From Sinonovacula constricta (taxonomy: Eukaryota > Mollusca > Bivalvia > Cardiida > Solecurtidae): 64,000 nucleotides of DNA. The notes under the pieces were generated by a model. That model did no database searches. It saw nothing but the letters and a program-made list of their open reading frames with translations, and was not told the origin of the DNA. The translations under genes were made by a program, and so were the position numbers. Shown in pieces: positions 1-11,864 of this stretch. Within the stretch, counting starts at the first letter, position 1, and each line of letters begins with the position of its first letter. The stretch covers positions 2,392,076 to 2,456,075 of the forward strand of contig CM017571.1 in the NCBI GenBank assembly GCA_007844125.1, given 5' to 3'.

Positions 1-118
1 AAGGAGACAATGATCTACCAGTGCAAGTGCTCCTATGTCTTTCTCTGAATTGATTGTGATGTGACGAGTGCAGGAAACTGTGTTTTTGTATTGAATGAGG
101 GATGTTAATGAAGTTTAA

Positions 119-601
119 AGGTGGCATCTGACAGTTTGCCTATATATATAATGTATGTAACAATATCTGACTTCTGTTTGTGAGGTTTGTACATAATTTC
201 TACAGAAAATATTAATACTTAGTCTAAGCTTTGACGATTTTCAGTAGCATCTCAATTTTGTGGCAGTAAAACTGGTTAATCAACACTTAAATGCTCATTT
301 TTTTCAAATCTATAAATAAGATCGATTGGGATTCCTGCTAAAAATAGACATCGATGTCACAGCAGCTGACGATGACGTGCTATAACGTAAGTAGTGACAT
401 GGTTTTCTTCGTTTAAAAATAGCTAACTGTGCAGTGTGGCTCAGATAAGAAAAACCTGTTTGAAATGACGATTGTTGCGTTATGGTTGACTTTTCGGACA
501 GGTGTAGGACATAAATGAGCATTTCCTGGGATCTGTTTAGGTAACAGCGGTTTATTTTGTTAAATGAAAATAATTTTGGTCCAAACTGTCACTTACCACC
601 T
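119..601 (-). mobile_element. TTAA-flanked MITE, complete copy 1
   Basis: Ends are AGGTGGCATCTGACAGTTTG and the inverted form CAAACTGTC...CCACCT. TTAA lies directly outside both ends (115-118 and 602-605), consistent with a TTAA target duplication as made by piggyBac-type transposases. The interior matches the 3271-3759 copy in opposite orientation. There is no coding capacity. The orientation label is arbitrary, taking the 3.27-kb copy as +. Confidence 0.85.
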
Positions 602-859
602 TTAAGACAGCAAATAACAAGTGAATGCTCAAACTAATATATATTCTCAAGTTTTTCAAATAATTGCAATTATATATATAATTAATATGCAGTGGACCAT
701 CATTAAAATTACACATTATTGATATCTTAATTAGGTCCCTCAGTACCCCTTACGTGCAACAAAAGTATACAAAATAACAGATATTGCAGATATAAAAGGT
801 AAAGTATACATACACGAATCAAGCTAAGTACACTATAAAATTTTATTGACAATCTCCCT

Positions 860-1110
860 AGTGTAAACATCGATGTAGGGGCGCCCATGGCGTAGTGGTA
901 GATTCGCCAGTTTGTAAGTCCTCTGACTGCTAAGCCTCTCACCGCGTGGGTTCGAGTCCCGTTCGGGGCCAAGGACTTAATGTGGGATGGTCTTCCAGCT
1001 GACTTGCGGTGCGCTGGCGCTTCTACCCAGACATGTGTCTGGGTTCTTCCTCCTCCAAAAAGCCGGTCGATGCTATAATGATCATAAATATACAAGTTAT
1101 ATAAACTAGT
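860..1110 (+). mobile_element. SINE-B, tRNA-derived, near full length
   Basis: Head CATGGCGTAGTGGTAGATTC (box A) and GTGGGTTCGAGTCCCG (box B). The body has ACCCAGACATGTGTCTGGGT, a small hairpin, then TTCTTCCTCC and a GCTATAATGATCATAA tail. Box A and box B match RNA polymerase III promoter consensus well, so this copy is among the less decayed. Confidence 0.87.
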
Positions 1111-1140
1111 CATTACATTTAGTTAAACTTCCGTTAGAGA

Positions 1141-1372
1141 GCGCCCGTTTTTTCCAGCGGTTAGAATCGCTGACTTGTCACACCTCAGGCCCTCATCTGG
1201 TGGGTTTGAGTCCCGGTCAGGGTGAGAACTTTCTTCTTTGGGAAGTTTTTATGCTGACCTGCAGTGCAATGGTACTCCTACCCAGATTTTAGTCTGGGGT
1301 CTTCCTTTGCTAAAAAAAAGCTAAAAATTAGTATGACCATAATTGTGTTGGGGTGATGTAACACACAAAACC
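1141..1372 (+). mobile_element. SINE-B related copy
   Basis: tRNA-like head with AGCGGTTAGAATCGCTGAC and box B GGTGGGTTTGAGTCCCGG, then the body CCTACCCAGATTTTAGTCTG, GGTCTTCCT and a TATGACCATAATTGTGTTGG tail. It lies 30 bp behind the previous SINE in the same orientation. Confidence 0.8.
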
Positions 1373-1462
1373 CCACTACTTCACAGACAATCCCTTTTCT
1401 GACTTAACCAATTTTATACACACTATGTGTCACTTGTTTTTTTAACAAGTCCCATCTCCTTA

Positions 1463-2045
1463 TATTGAATTATATTGAGACTTCTAACTTCAAGACATAA
1501 AAAAGATGTAGAATTATTGCTGTTACTTATATTGAGACTTATAACTTCAAGTCATAAAAAAGTTGTAGAATTATTGCTGTTACTTATATCGAGACTTCTA
1601 ACTTCAAAACATAAAAAAGGTGTAGAATTATTGCTGTTACTTATATTGAGACTTCTAACTTCAAGACATAAAAAAGTTGTAGAATTATAGCTGTTACTTA
1701 TATCGAGACTTCTAACTTCAAGACATAAAAAAGATGTAGAATTATTGCTGTTACTTAAATTGAGACTTCTAACTTCAAAACATAAAAAAGATGTAGAATT
1801 ATTGCTGTTACTTATATTGAGACATAACTTCAAGACATAAAAAAGATGTAGAATTATTGCTGTTACTTATATTGAGACTTCTAACTTCAAGACATAAAAA
1901 AGATGTAGAATTATTGCTGTTACTTATATTGAGACTTCTAACTTCAAGACATAAAAAAGATGTAGAATTATTGCTGTTACTTATATTGAGACTTATAACT
2001 TCAGGACATAAAAAAGATGTAAAATTATTGCTTTTACATAAAAGT
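1463..2045 (+). repeat. 57-bp tandem repeat, about 10 copies
   Basis: The unit is TTATATTGAGACTTCTAACT plus TCAAGACATAAAAAAGATGT and AGAATTATTGCTGTTAC, 57 bp. One copy near 1820 is shortened. As 57 is a multiple of three, both strands stay open for 70-109 codons with a 19-residue period; no gene is implied. Confidence 0.93.
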
Positions 2046-2064
2046 CTGGTACTAATTGATCTAA

Positions 2065-2958
2065 CTTGATCATGTCTGACTTCACTTGATACAATTCCTG
2101 GCACCCTTGCCATTTCTAGACAGCTAGCGTCAGACACTGGAATTACATCAAAGGAATTGCATCACACCTCGCTTGGCCGGGTGCCAGAATAATGCGACTG
2201 GGTGTGGTATCATGCCAGGTGTTCATGGCATGCTATACACAGTGAAGGCAGCAATATATCTAGCAGCACTATGTCTGCTTCTAATGAACACTATCACCAG
2301 ATAACTGAAATACTGCTGGTGGGACGATAAACCAAACAAATAAATTTAAATTTTTAAGTTTCATGACTGTGGGTTAAATGAGTCATCTTATGCATTTTTC
2401 CAATCTGCTTTTTTTGAATATATATATATTTTCAAAATGTATGTAGTGATTTAATTGTTTTTAATTGTTTCAGTGTTATTTCAGTCATATTTTACATGTA
2501 CAAAGACATTATGCCAACATGTACTGACACTGCAGTTGCTTAATGTTTAAATAAATGAATAATTAATAAACATCAATTTTTGTAATTAATTATTTAACTA
2601 TTACTCATATCTTTGTGTTCTAAATCACAACTAAAGAAACACAACAAAATCTGAACATTTCGTAGCTATTATTATTGTTCGATGTATTTATGACGGTTCC
2701 CTTGAAATCGAATTACCGAGTATGATTATACAATCTTAATGTATGATTGGCTTTGTTAGCAAGTTACAATTTAATCAACACTCCTTTTGATAATAAGACC
2801 ATTTACTGCACTAGACAGAAGGTATATTTGTAGAATAACAACAAAAGGAAAGAAGCAGAAGGATTTGGAAATAATTGGTCTTATTTGATCATATCCAAGT
2901 TCGCTTTGGCACAACTGCTGGCACCCTTGCCTTATAAAGACATTTTGTGTCAGACAGA
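2065..2958 (+). repeat. Short dispersed pair around CTGGCACCCTTGCC
   Basis: About 75 bp at 2065-2140 and 2885-2958 share TTGATCAT, CTGGCACCCTTGCC and GTCAGACA in the same order. The element type is not recognised. Confidence 0.45.
2170..2345 (+). mobile_element. SINE-A, 3' half
   Basis: Contains the family core AATGCGACTGGGTGTGGTAT, CATGCCAGGTGTTCATGGCA, TGCTATACACAGTGAAGGCA and the CTGAAATACTGCTGGTGGGA end. The tRNA-like head is missing. Confidence 0.83.
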
Positions 2959-3266
2959 CAGTTACAATGCATTATTTTTCATTTTCCCTCGTTCAGGGTT
3001 AAAAGTGTTTTATCTCCACAGCAGTCTTTTGTATTTGTTTATTGATGCTTGCAAAAAAAATGTCTACAGGGGCTATGTGATGTATAATATGTTTGTTTGT
3101 AGACATTTAATGTTATTTTTTGACTGGTCCAATTTGATTTATGATATATTCGTCTACAGTAAGGTTGAATTTTTAATAGACTTGTCGATTTGAACAATTT
3201 GATTTATTTTAAGATTGCTGAAAATTGTGGTTAAAATTAAAATATAAATCTTGATAAGTTCCTACT
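2345..3266. other. No gene seen
   Basis: AT-rich DNA with no conserved open frame. A 102-codon frame at 2885-3193 on the + strand has no recognisable motif and starts in a dispersed repeat. Confidence 0.6.
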
Positions 3267-3270
3267 CTAA

Positions 3271-3759
3271 AGGTGGTATCTGACAGTTTGGACCAAAAAT
3301 ATTTTCATTAAACACCTAAATAAAGTATTGTTACCTGAACAGATCTCACAAAATGCTGTTTATTGATGTCCTACACCTGGCTGAAATGTGTACCATAATG
3401 CCACAATTGTCATTACAACCATGTATTTCCTATCCGAGCCATGCTGTAGCCTTGGCCATTTTTAAACTAAGAAAACCATGTGACCACTTATGTTTTAGCT
3501 TATCCACGTCATCCGCTGTGATGACGATGCCTATTTTTAGCAGAAATCCCAATTGTTCTTATTTATAGATTTGAAAAGAATGAACATTTTAAGTGTTTAT
3601 TACAGAGTTTTACTACCCCACAATTGAGATATTGTTGAAAATCGTCAAAGCCTAGATGAAACTATGATGTTTTTCTTCAGAACTATACACAAATATCTTA
3701 AAAAGAGGTCGGAAATTGTTACATATATAAGATAAACGGCAAACTGTCTGATACCACCT
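3271..3759 (+). mobile_element. TTAA-flanked MITE, complete copy 2
   Basis: Left end AGGTGGTATCTGACAGTTTG, right end CAAACTGTCTGATACCACCT, about 20 bp of perfect terminal inverted repeat. The right flank is TTAA and the left is CTAA, a likely decayed TTAA. A 71-codon open frame inside it has no recognisable product. Confidence 0.88.
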
Positions 3760-4345
3760 TTAATAAACAGTTGAAAGGGAGGTTCAAGGTTTGAACATCC
3801 TAATTTTCAATAGATTATGTGCTTCATTGAGAGGCCTTATTATTTTGTGGGAATGGGGCCATGTAAGCTGGGTGGGTGTAATGCACATTTTTTTTATTTT
3901 GACTAAAAGTCAGTACATTTGTGAACTTGTCAATAAATTAGACTGCTTTTCACTTTCTTGCATTAAAGTAAATGTAACATCATGCCTAGGTCAGTTTTAG
4001 TAAATGTTAACAAAGGGAATCAACACACATTTCTTACTGTTATGGTCAACAGGGCAACAGAAAGTACAAGCCAGCCAACAAGGTTTACAACACAATATAT
4101 ATCACTAAGTACACATTACAAATTATTAAAGCACAAATATTTTTTACAAACTATAAACAATAAATCATGTATCTTAAATAAAGTCACAGCTAATCCAAGT
4201 CCTAATAAAATTATTTACCTAGTGTATGGAAGTCCAAGTTTATTTTAAAATCCAATATAATGACTGGAGATGGTGATGTTTTTAATATAAATCCATCAAT
4301 ACGCTAACTGTAATCCAAAAGTATATTTTCATGCTGCTGTAATAA

Positions 4346-4530
4346 TCAAGTCAAGTGAAAAAGTTTATTGGCATAAGCCACATTTTGGCCATCGCCAAGT
4401 AAACATAGATACATCACAAAAGATAGCGATGCTACAATATAACAAAAAGATAACCATGAAAACAACATACACAGATTAACAGAAAATATAATAAAATAAT
4501 AAAACAGTTGTTGTAAACATGTATTCATAA
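4346..4530 (-). mobile_element. Possible LINE-type 3' end
   Basis: On the - strand the sequence reads through GGCGATGGCCAAAATGTGGC, TTATGCCAATAAACTTTTTC. It looks like a short 3' end with an AATAAA signal. Family membership is uncertain and no coding block is confirmed. Confidence 0.3.
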
Positions 4531-4552
4531 GTTGTTTTTTTAAGCCATGTAG

Positions 4553-4775
4553 GTCTAATCAAACTCCAATCAAGGTCCAATAAAAGTCCAATCAAAGTCT
4601 AATCATGGTCTAATTAAGGCCAAAATCATGGCCTAATCGTGGTCTAATCAAGGTCCAATCAAAGTTTAATAAAGGTCTGATCAAGGTCTAATCAAGGCAC
4701 AATCAAGGCACAATCAAGGCCTACTCAAGTAATCAAGGTCTAATCAAGGTCTAATCAAGGTCTGATCAAAGGCTA
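4553..4775 (+). repeat. 11-bp tandem repeat (AATCAAGGTCT), degenerate
   Basis: About 20 units of AATCAAGGTCT/AATCAAAGTCC/AATCATGGTCT run in tandem, with irregular spacing. Confidence 0.85.
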
Positions 4776-5397
4776 AAGTAAAATAAGATAACTGTCCTAT
4801 TTATAACAGCTAATAATATTTGCGAAAGCACCATCCATTAAACACATTCCAGAATCATTACAAGCATCTACAAATCAATATTAGGTGATTGGGAACATTC
4901 TATCAATTAGCGCCGTAGACAGCAAGGTAAGCAGTGTCCCATAATGGGACCGCGACAAGGTCAAATACTACAGGATGAGAGACACTTCTGTATCAATACA
5001 GAAAAATGAAGAGTAAACTTTTACTCATTCGGATAGGGCCAGACTGACAGGCAGACCAACTAACGGATAGACAAACACGCGCGGAAACAATCGGAACTCC
5101 TCGTGTAATTCTGTCCTCAGGATAATCATCCCTCGGATGTATCTGGTGCAATGATACTTATAGAATAAGAATTGTTTTGTTCATCAGAAAAAGAATACGC
5201 CATAAAAAAAGTTCTATAAAAAAAACATGTGTGGTGTATAGGATTATTTCATCATATAAACTGTCATTTATCTACTGCTCACATCTTGTTAAACATACAA
5301 CTGCATTTTCAGTAGAGATAACAAAACATATATCTTTGTAGTTGTAATGATGTCATAGGCACCGACTTTTTTATTTTCCCGGGGCTCTCCTGTCATA

Positions 5398-5676
5398 GAC
5401 CAGCCACAAAAGCTCATGTGGTAGAGAGTCAACTTGCGGATCGGGAGGTAGCGGGTTCAAACCCCAGCCAGGTCAAACCAAAGACTTTAAAGTTGGTAGT
5501 AGTGGCTTCCCTCCTAACGCTCGGGGCTAAGGGGACAGCATCACGCCTGACTCGTCGGTGTCAGTATAATGGACCGCCCGGGTTCGTCCTTGGGCACCTC
5601 ATAAGTGCCCCTGTGCTATAATGATAGAAATGTTGCAAACAGTATCGGCAAAAATGCCGGCAAATCCCATCCCATC
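5398..5676 (+). mobile_element. SINE-C, tRNA-derived, full length with target duplication
   Basis: The head reads like a tRNA: AGCTCATGTGGTAGAGAG as box A and GCGGGTTCAAACCCC as box B. The tail is GCTATAATGATAGAAATGTT...CAAATCCCATCCCAT. It is flanked by a 13-bp direct repeat CTCTCCTGTCATA (5385-5397 and 5677-5689), which marks retroposition. A 67-codon frame across it is a by-product. Confidence 0.9.
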
Positions 5677-5689
5677 CTCTCCTGTCATA

Positions 5690-7090
5690 CATTCGAGAGA
5701 TGATTCTTGAATTATATCCGAGGCATTCCGCTTGATCTTTAGTATGATGCTATAAGTTTAGAATTGTCTGTTGCTTGGAAAAAAATGTTGTCTTCAGTAA
5801 AAAACTTATGTCCTTCAGTCATCTACAGATACATAAGTAAAGCAAAAAACACGAGATTTGTGTATTCTTTGATATGTCATAACCACCAGGGCTTTTAGGC
5901 TGGAAATATTGTTTTGCAGCTCATTGCTTATTCTATTCACCACTTCTTGCAAGCCTGGGCTAAATGGATAAACAGTGTCCTATGTAAATATGCCAAGATA
6001 ACTAGATTATGTCCTGAGACGGTCCCTGACTACCATTATTTAGGAACTAATTCAGCACAAGTACGATTGATAAGGAGCAGTTCTCTGCTAAAACGTCTGT
6101 TTCTCTATTTGTCTATTTATCGGATGCTTTTTTATAATAAGAGTATGTAGCATTAATGATTATTTAGTTTTTGCAAGGAAATACTTAAATATCATTATCA
6201 TTATAATATAATTTCCTTATTTTAAAATCCGTTATGAATGTTTATGATGATTTATATCAAAATGATTGTTTTAAAATATAGATTTCTAATATTTTGCTTT
6301 TATTTTAGTTATGAGAAGTCTCGAACAAAGAAGTTAATTTTAATATACTGTATAACTAAATAGTTTGAAGCCTTTACATTCAGATTTCAAAGTTTACAAA
6401 AAGGTCTCAGTCCTGACATAGTTTGATGTATTATTCTACTACTGTTGTCAAGTTATTCCCCGTGGCTGACATTTGACAGCTCAAACCTATTAGGAAAGGA
6501 CATCCCAGATTGACACTTGGTTTATCTTGTATTGACATCTTTTGATGTTTCATACCTTTGTTTTCATGGCAACACAGAGATTTAAAAAAGCAGTTGCTGC
6601 TTCAGTCCAGGTATCTGAACTACCTTGGAATAAATAAATAGTAACAACTTGTCTTCTGTGTTTGCAGGTATGTTATTTTACGATACTGTTCAAGTAAGTT
6701 TATAATTTCTGCTTTGTACCTAGGCCAGATAATATAAATTAAGTTCTTTATGCTAAAATAAATCTATAACTAGCAATTCAAATATAATTAATGTTATAAG
6801 TATAAAGTAATCCGCTTATTATTTCCTTTCAGACAACATGTTTAATTATGAAATATTGTTAATTGAGCAATTTACATATAAATTTTTTATATGCCATGTG
6901 AGATTTCCCCAGGGAATGTAAATTGCGATTGGTTAAACAATTGTTTCTTATATTTTGCATGTATACATTTGGATTATATCAGAACTACATTGGACAGAAT
7001 AAACAGTGACAGTGCAGACGCAGGCATCCTGGAGTTGTACTCATAAAGATTCTTACCTTTTCTTTTTACTTAAACTAAGAAATGTCTACA
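5690..7090. other. No gene seen
   Basis: AT-rich non-coding DNA. The longest frame is 78 codons with no motif. No repeat beyond isolated A/T runs was recognised. Confidence 0.6.
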
Positions 7091-7364
7091 GGACCTGGAA
7101 GCGCAATCGCTAGATTGTCGGCTCCAGGAATGGGAGGCCTTGGGTTGCTCAATGCTAACGCTCAAGCAAATATAAGAATATTTCCACAACTGTTTGGCCC
7201 AGTGTCAGGATAATGTGACTGGGTGTGGTATCATGCCTGGTGTTTACGACATGCTTTACACAGTGAAGGCAGCACTATATCTGCTTAAAGTGGACACCAT
7301 CTCCAGAAAACTGAACTACTGTTGGTGGGATGATAAACCCAATAAACAAACTAATAAATTTTCT
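7091..7364 (+). mobile_element. SINE-A, near full length
   Basis: Head GGAAGCGCAATCGCTAGATT, then the core TGTGACTGGGTGTGGTATCA, CAGTGAAGGCAGCAC and an end TGTTGGTGGGATGATAAACC with an AATAAACAAACTAATAAA tail. Confidence 0.87.
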
Positions 7365-9043
7365 TAAAATGCATTAAAGTACATATATTATAATAATATG
7401 TATGAAACTTCAGACACATCATTCTGAAGATAATAATACATAGCTTATTTAAAATAGATTTAATGCCTTTAATGAGTAAGCTGAGAAAAAGAACCTAAAC
7501 TAGTTCCATTATACCATTGTAGGACTTTTGCCTGTCTCTGCATGTTATCATGTCACCCCATTTCTTCCCCCTCCCCTCAAGTTGCACCCCAATCGGAACA
7601 CCTCGGATAATTCACGAATCATCTCTCGGATGTATGTAGGTAGTCGGATTACCTTGGCCATTTCCCTAAATGGGACTATTTTAAGATGCCTGTAAAACTC
7701 CACTTTGCAGCTGCTTCAAATTTAAATCATTCAAGTTTAATTTACCCAGTGCAGCAAAGACACAGCTGTCAAACGATGCCATTGAAAACTTATGTTTTGT
7801 GCGAACTACATTTTAAGCATATTCTTCCGACTTCCGGCGAACAAAACGATCGTGATTTATGTTACTTAACTTATTATGACTGCAATATTGTTGATTTTTG
7901 TATAATTAATTAAGTACAAATGGCTTACAGGTGTTTTTACCTTTATATATTGTACCAGGAAACTTAAAATAATGAACTTTTTAAGCCAAAATCTCTCAAA
8001 TATAAAATTAATTTGTACAAAACTGTTCAAAACAATACATATATGGCACAGAAGATCGACAAACAATTACAATTAAACCCAAATTGGGCCTGACTTTATT
8101 CCACATAAACTAATCGCCATACAAAATGTCTCGATTTCGAATCCTACAAAAAAAACCAAAAAACTATTTAAGATTATAACCGTTTTTGTCAGCTACTGAG
8201 TTTTATTTACAAACTAGTCTCGAAATAATATATGTACTTATAAAAACCACAGACTATTTAAAATTGTTTTGGATTATGAAGTTAAACAATATGCCTGTCT
8301 GAGTTATTATGTCTTTAATATTAGTTATTTATAAATATATTAGAAATGTAGCTGAAAATAAGCAGACATCATGTAATATTGTTTAGAGAAACATGTTTCC
8401 CTTATTGATTCTGAATTGATTCTGGAATGTTTAGTATGCTAATGTTTATTGATATGTTCACATACACTGTGAGCCAGACCAAGAATTTCTGCACATTTTG
8501 CCTTATATTGATGTTTGGCTGTTTCCTGCAATTATAGCATAACTTTATAACAACTGCTGCCAAAAACCAGGAACTTTTTTATGATGGAATCAAAGTGCTA
8601 AAAGCCCTGCCAAACATGTTATGTACAGGTTTATTAATGCAACTTCATTGACTCTTCTACAGTCTAGAATATTTGCAAACTACAAAACATCTACAGTTGT
8701 GTTGACATTCTCACATTGTCAACAACATCCTAACACATTTGTTCTTCTTTATCTCATAATTTTACTACTTTTGTATCAACATTTCAGCAGTATGCTTTTT
8801 TCATTTTGTCAAATTACTTACTGATCCCCAATTGTTAGTTTACACTTGAGACCACCTGTGTTTGAAGGTTTTGTTGATTTGTGAACTTTTCTTACTAGAT
8901 CAGTAACTGCATAAAGAATTTAAGAATAAGCCAAACTATATACATATATATAGCTTCGGGATGCCTTGGTGTTTGGATGATTTCATTATTAACAACGCTT
9001 ATGATTTATCCCACGGCCAACTTGAAAAAAGAAGCAATTTCGG
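7365..9043. other. No gene seen
   Basis: AT-rich DNA. Open frames of 66-75 codons on both strands show no conserved blocks or splice-linked continuation. Confidence 0.6.
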
Positions 9044-9179
9044 AGGACGTGGGTTCCGACGATAGGTACATAGTAGGCAAAACTTAAATTTCAATATATA
9101 CTGAGTCCAAATCAATTCTGGGCTGAAAACACATATGTCCGGACAATTGTCTGATATGATAAAGTTTACTACTTTACTA

Positions 9180-9460
9180 CCGACAATTTAGACCAATGCT
9201 TTCTCAAATAACCTAATAAGTCATTGCTTCTTGAAAAGGTCCTGCAAAATGCTGTTAATTGGTGCCCTAGATCTGTGTGAATTGCAAAACATAAATCCCC
9301 ACTCATCATCAAGCTGCAGAGATAGCTATTTTAAAATTAAGATTTCCATGTAACAACTTACTTTTTGAGATCACATTATATCGTCATCCTACTAGTCTGC
9401 TCTGACATCAACATGGGATTGGGATTTGTCGGCAAATGCTCTGACATCAACATCAACATA
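9180..9460 (+). mobile_element. TTAA-type MITE, diverged fragment
   Basis: Shares GACAATTTAGACCAATGC, GTCCTGCAAAATGCTGTTA and TAAATCCCCACTCATCAT with the 10.09-kb copy but lacks both terminal repeats. It belongs to a duplicated block (see 9044-9140 and 9936-10045). Confidence 0.6.
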
Positions 9461-9612
9461 GGATGGGATTAGTGTGCAAGTACATTTCTATCTTTATAGC
9501 ACAGGGGCACTTATGAGATGCCCAGGGACTGAACCCTGCTGGTTCATTATACTGACACTGACGAGTCAGGCATAATGCTGTCCCCTTAGCCGCGAGCATT
9601 AGGAGGGAAGGC
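9460..9612 (-). mobile_element. SINE-C, 3' part
   Basis: Reads on the - strand from the GCTTCCCTCC-like body segment through GGGCACCTCATAAGTGCC-type sequence to TGCTATAAAGATAGAAATG. The tRNA head is missing. Confidence 0.82.
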
Positions 9613-10088
9613 ACAATTTTGGCAGAGATCATTAGATCATTTATTTGTAGATATAGAAAGAATGAACATTGTGGGTGTACTATTTTATGCTGAATATAAA
9701 ACAACCTGTTTTTTGATATTTTATTTATTTTCTCAACATTCACTTTGAAGCGTTTTATGAACTTTAAGTGACTGTCATGGACATCTAGACATTGACAAAA
9801 TATTATTTTTTTTTAAGTTCAAAAGTAACAACAATGTAACATACATTTTCATTGGACCACTGATTGCTATGAATATTCATGAAATGAACTTTTACCATTC
9901 TAATATGCCACAGCCGCCATAATGCAGAGTGGTATAGGAGGACGTGGGTTCTGACGATAGGTACATAGTAGGTAATCATTAAATTTCAGTATATACTGAG
10001 TTTAAATCATTTCTGGGCTGAAAACATATAAATGTCAGAAAAACTGGGACATCAACATCAACTTTTGGCACAACTGTGTACTTTTTAA

Positions 10089-10861
10089 AGGGGGTATCAG
10101 ACAGTTTGGTCAAAAACTTTTTTCTCAAATAACCAAATAAGCAATTGGTACATAAAAAGGTCTTGCAAAATTACTGGCCTCAATAGCTCAGGTGGTAGAG
10201 CGTCGGCTTGCGGATCGGGAGGTCGTGGGTTCAATCCCCGGCTGGGTCAATCCAAAGGTAATAATGGCTTCCCTCCTAACGCTCCGGGCAAAGGGGACAG
10301 CATTACGTCCAACTCATCGGTGCCAGTATAATGGACCGGCCGGGTTCAGCCCCTGGGCACCTCATAAGTGCCCCTGTGCTATAATGATAGAAATGTTGCT
10401 ACACAGTATCGGCGAAATTGCAGGCTAATCCCATCCCTCTTGCAAAATGCTTTTCATTGCTACCAAAGATCTCTGTGAACAGTCAAGGATAAATCCCCAC
10501 CCGTCATTGCAAACAGGCGTTTCCTATCTGAGCCACGCTGCAGAGAAAGCTTTTTTTTAACTAAGAAAACCACGTGACCTCTTACTTTTATATAGTCATT
10601 CGGTAATACCGCTTTGATGTCAATATCTATTTTAAGCTGAGACCACTATTGACTATTGTGCTTTTTATTGAGTTGGGTAAGCTGAACGTTTAGAGAGATT
10701 TTTTTCGTGATTAGTACAGTCTAACCATCAAGTTATTGTTAAAACTCGGTTTTATAATGACTAAAGTATGGGTTTATGCAAAAAGTATGGCCAAAATTCC
10801 CAAAGCAGTGGTTAGATATTGGTTCGTGTATTTAATATCGGCAAACTGCTGGATACCACCT
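10089..10861 (+). mobile_element. TTAA-flanked MITE copy 3, interrupted by a SINE
   Basis: The element begins AGGGGGTATCAGACAGTTTG after TTAA (10085-10088) and ends GGATACCACCT before TTAA (10862-10865). A SINE-C sits inside it at 10172-10437. Without the SINE and one copy of its target duplication the element is about 496 bp, in line with the other copies. Confidence 0.88.
10172..10437 (+). mobile_element. SINE-C inserted in a MITE, with 11-bp target duplication
   Basis: tRNA-like head TAGCTCAGGTGGTAGAGCG and box B GTGGGTTCAATCCCCG, then the family body and CTATAATGATAGAAATGTTG tail. The direct repeat TCTTGCAAAAT flanks it (10161-10171, 10438-10448) within the TTAA-type MITE, showing the SINE came later. 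Confidence 0.92.
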
Positions 10862-10865
10862 TTAA

Positions 10866-11008
10866 CAATATAGGCAGTGTTCAAAATCATCTTTGCTTAG
10901 ACAAAAGTATGAGTTTATGCTGAAATTATTCCTAAGATCTCCCAAACAGCGGAAAGGTATTGTTACATGCATTTGATTTAGACAAACTGTCGAATACCAC
11001 TTAATCAA
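10866..11008 (+). mobile_element. TTAA-type MITE, second right end
   Basis: Directly after copy 3, a second diverged right-hand segment runs from CAGTGTTCAAAATCATC to GACAAACTGTCGAATACCACTT, as if the 3' half had been duplicated in tandem. Confidence 0.65.
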
Positions 11009-11864
11009 TAACATGCTTGTAGTTTTTCAAAGAGAGTTTGAAAACATAATGCAAAATTTTGCCTAAGGCATTAGTGCTCTGTAGCTCTATTTTTCCTCTT
11101 GTCATATTTAATAATTGTTTTTGTTGTTGCAAATGACTTCAAATGACAGCAATGACAGATCGTTTGCCTTCAAGTAAATTTGTGTCTAATATAAAGAACT
11201 GAAGAAGATCCCTGACAGGATATATTAGCTGTAATGTTTTATCTTGATTAATGTTGCTAGCTTCCTGCTATATCTAATTGTAAAGCACTGCAAGAAAGGG
11301 GAATGTGCACATGGATATATGTTTACACTGCATTTGTCAGTAAACAGTGACTTTTAGTACACGTCATTTAATAAAGGAAAATCGCGCACAAATAATTTTG
11401 TTGCTTCAAATATTTCAGTGTTGTTTAAATATTAAATTTAACACCATGCTATTTAAGGACATTGAAGGACAGCCTGCTCACATAATGATCATTTAATCAG
11501 ATTAACATTTTAATCCATCTTTCGTTGTTCAGCATTTTTAGGAATAAAATATAAAATAGATAATTTAATTTTTCAGAAAAAAGCCTTTTCCAAGAGCAAT
11601 TCTAGTCTAGGTGTTTTTAGAAAAAATATATTTCATACAGTTCCCCCTGGAACAATGTTTTATTTAACATTGATTAAAATAAGCTGCGAGCAATTTTACA
11701 ACATCATTTGATGCCTTTAAAACTAAGTTCCTGTACAAATCTCACTCATCTGATATGATGGTCACCCACTATCTGAATTTTAGGATTGTCTGGAATATTG
11801 GGGATGTGTTTTGAAATGGGGGTTTTATGTATGGTCCAAATGTTTGTATTTATTATTTTAGTGG
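11009..11864. other. No gene seen
   Basis: AT-rich DNA with no convincing frame, leading into the G-rich tract. Confidence 0.6.

Larger units (their letters stand above)
9044..10045 (+). repeat. Direct duplication of a 100-bp block (9044-9140 and 9936-10045)
   Basis: Both copies carry GGAGGACGTGGGTTC, GACGATAGGTACATAGTAGG and TATATACTGAGT...CTGGGCTGAAAACA. Each is followed by a TTAA-type MITE sequence, so the duplicated unit probably included the MITE. Confidence 0.8.

Noticed and set aside
860..960. Functional tRNA gene
   Set aside because: Boxes A and B are good, but the rest does not fold into a complete cloverleaf that can be shown, and the sequence continues into a SINE body.
2885..3193. 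102-codon + frame
   Set aside because: No domain, signal or splice-linked partner, and its start lies in a dispersed repeat; likely chance.
10192..10428. 78-codon frame with a recurring MVE.LADRE start, also seen near 5418
   Set aside because: It is a reading of the SINE-C tRNA-like head; the same peptide pattern follows the SINE.
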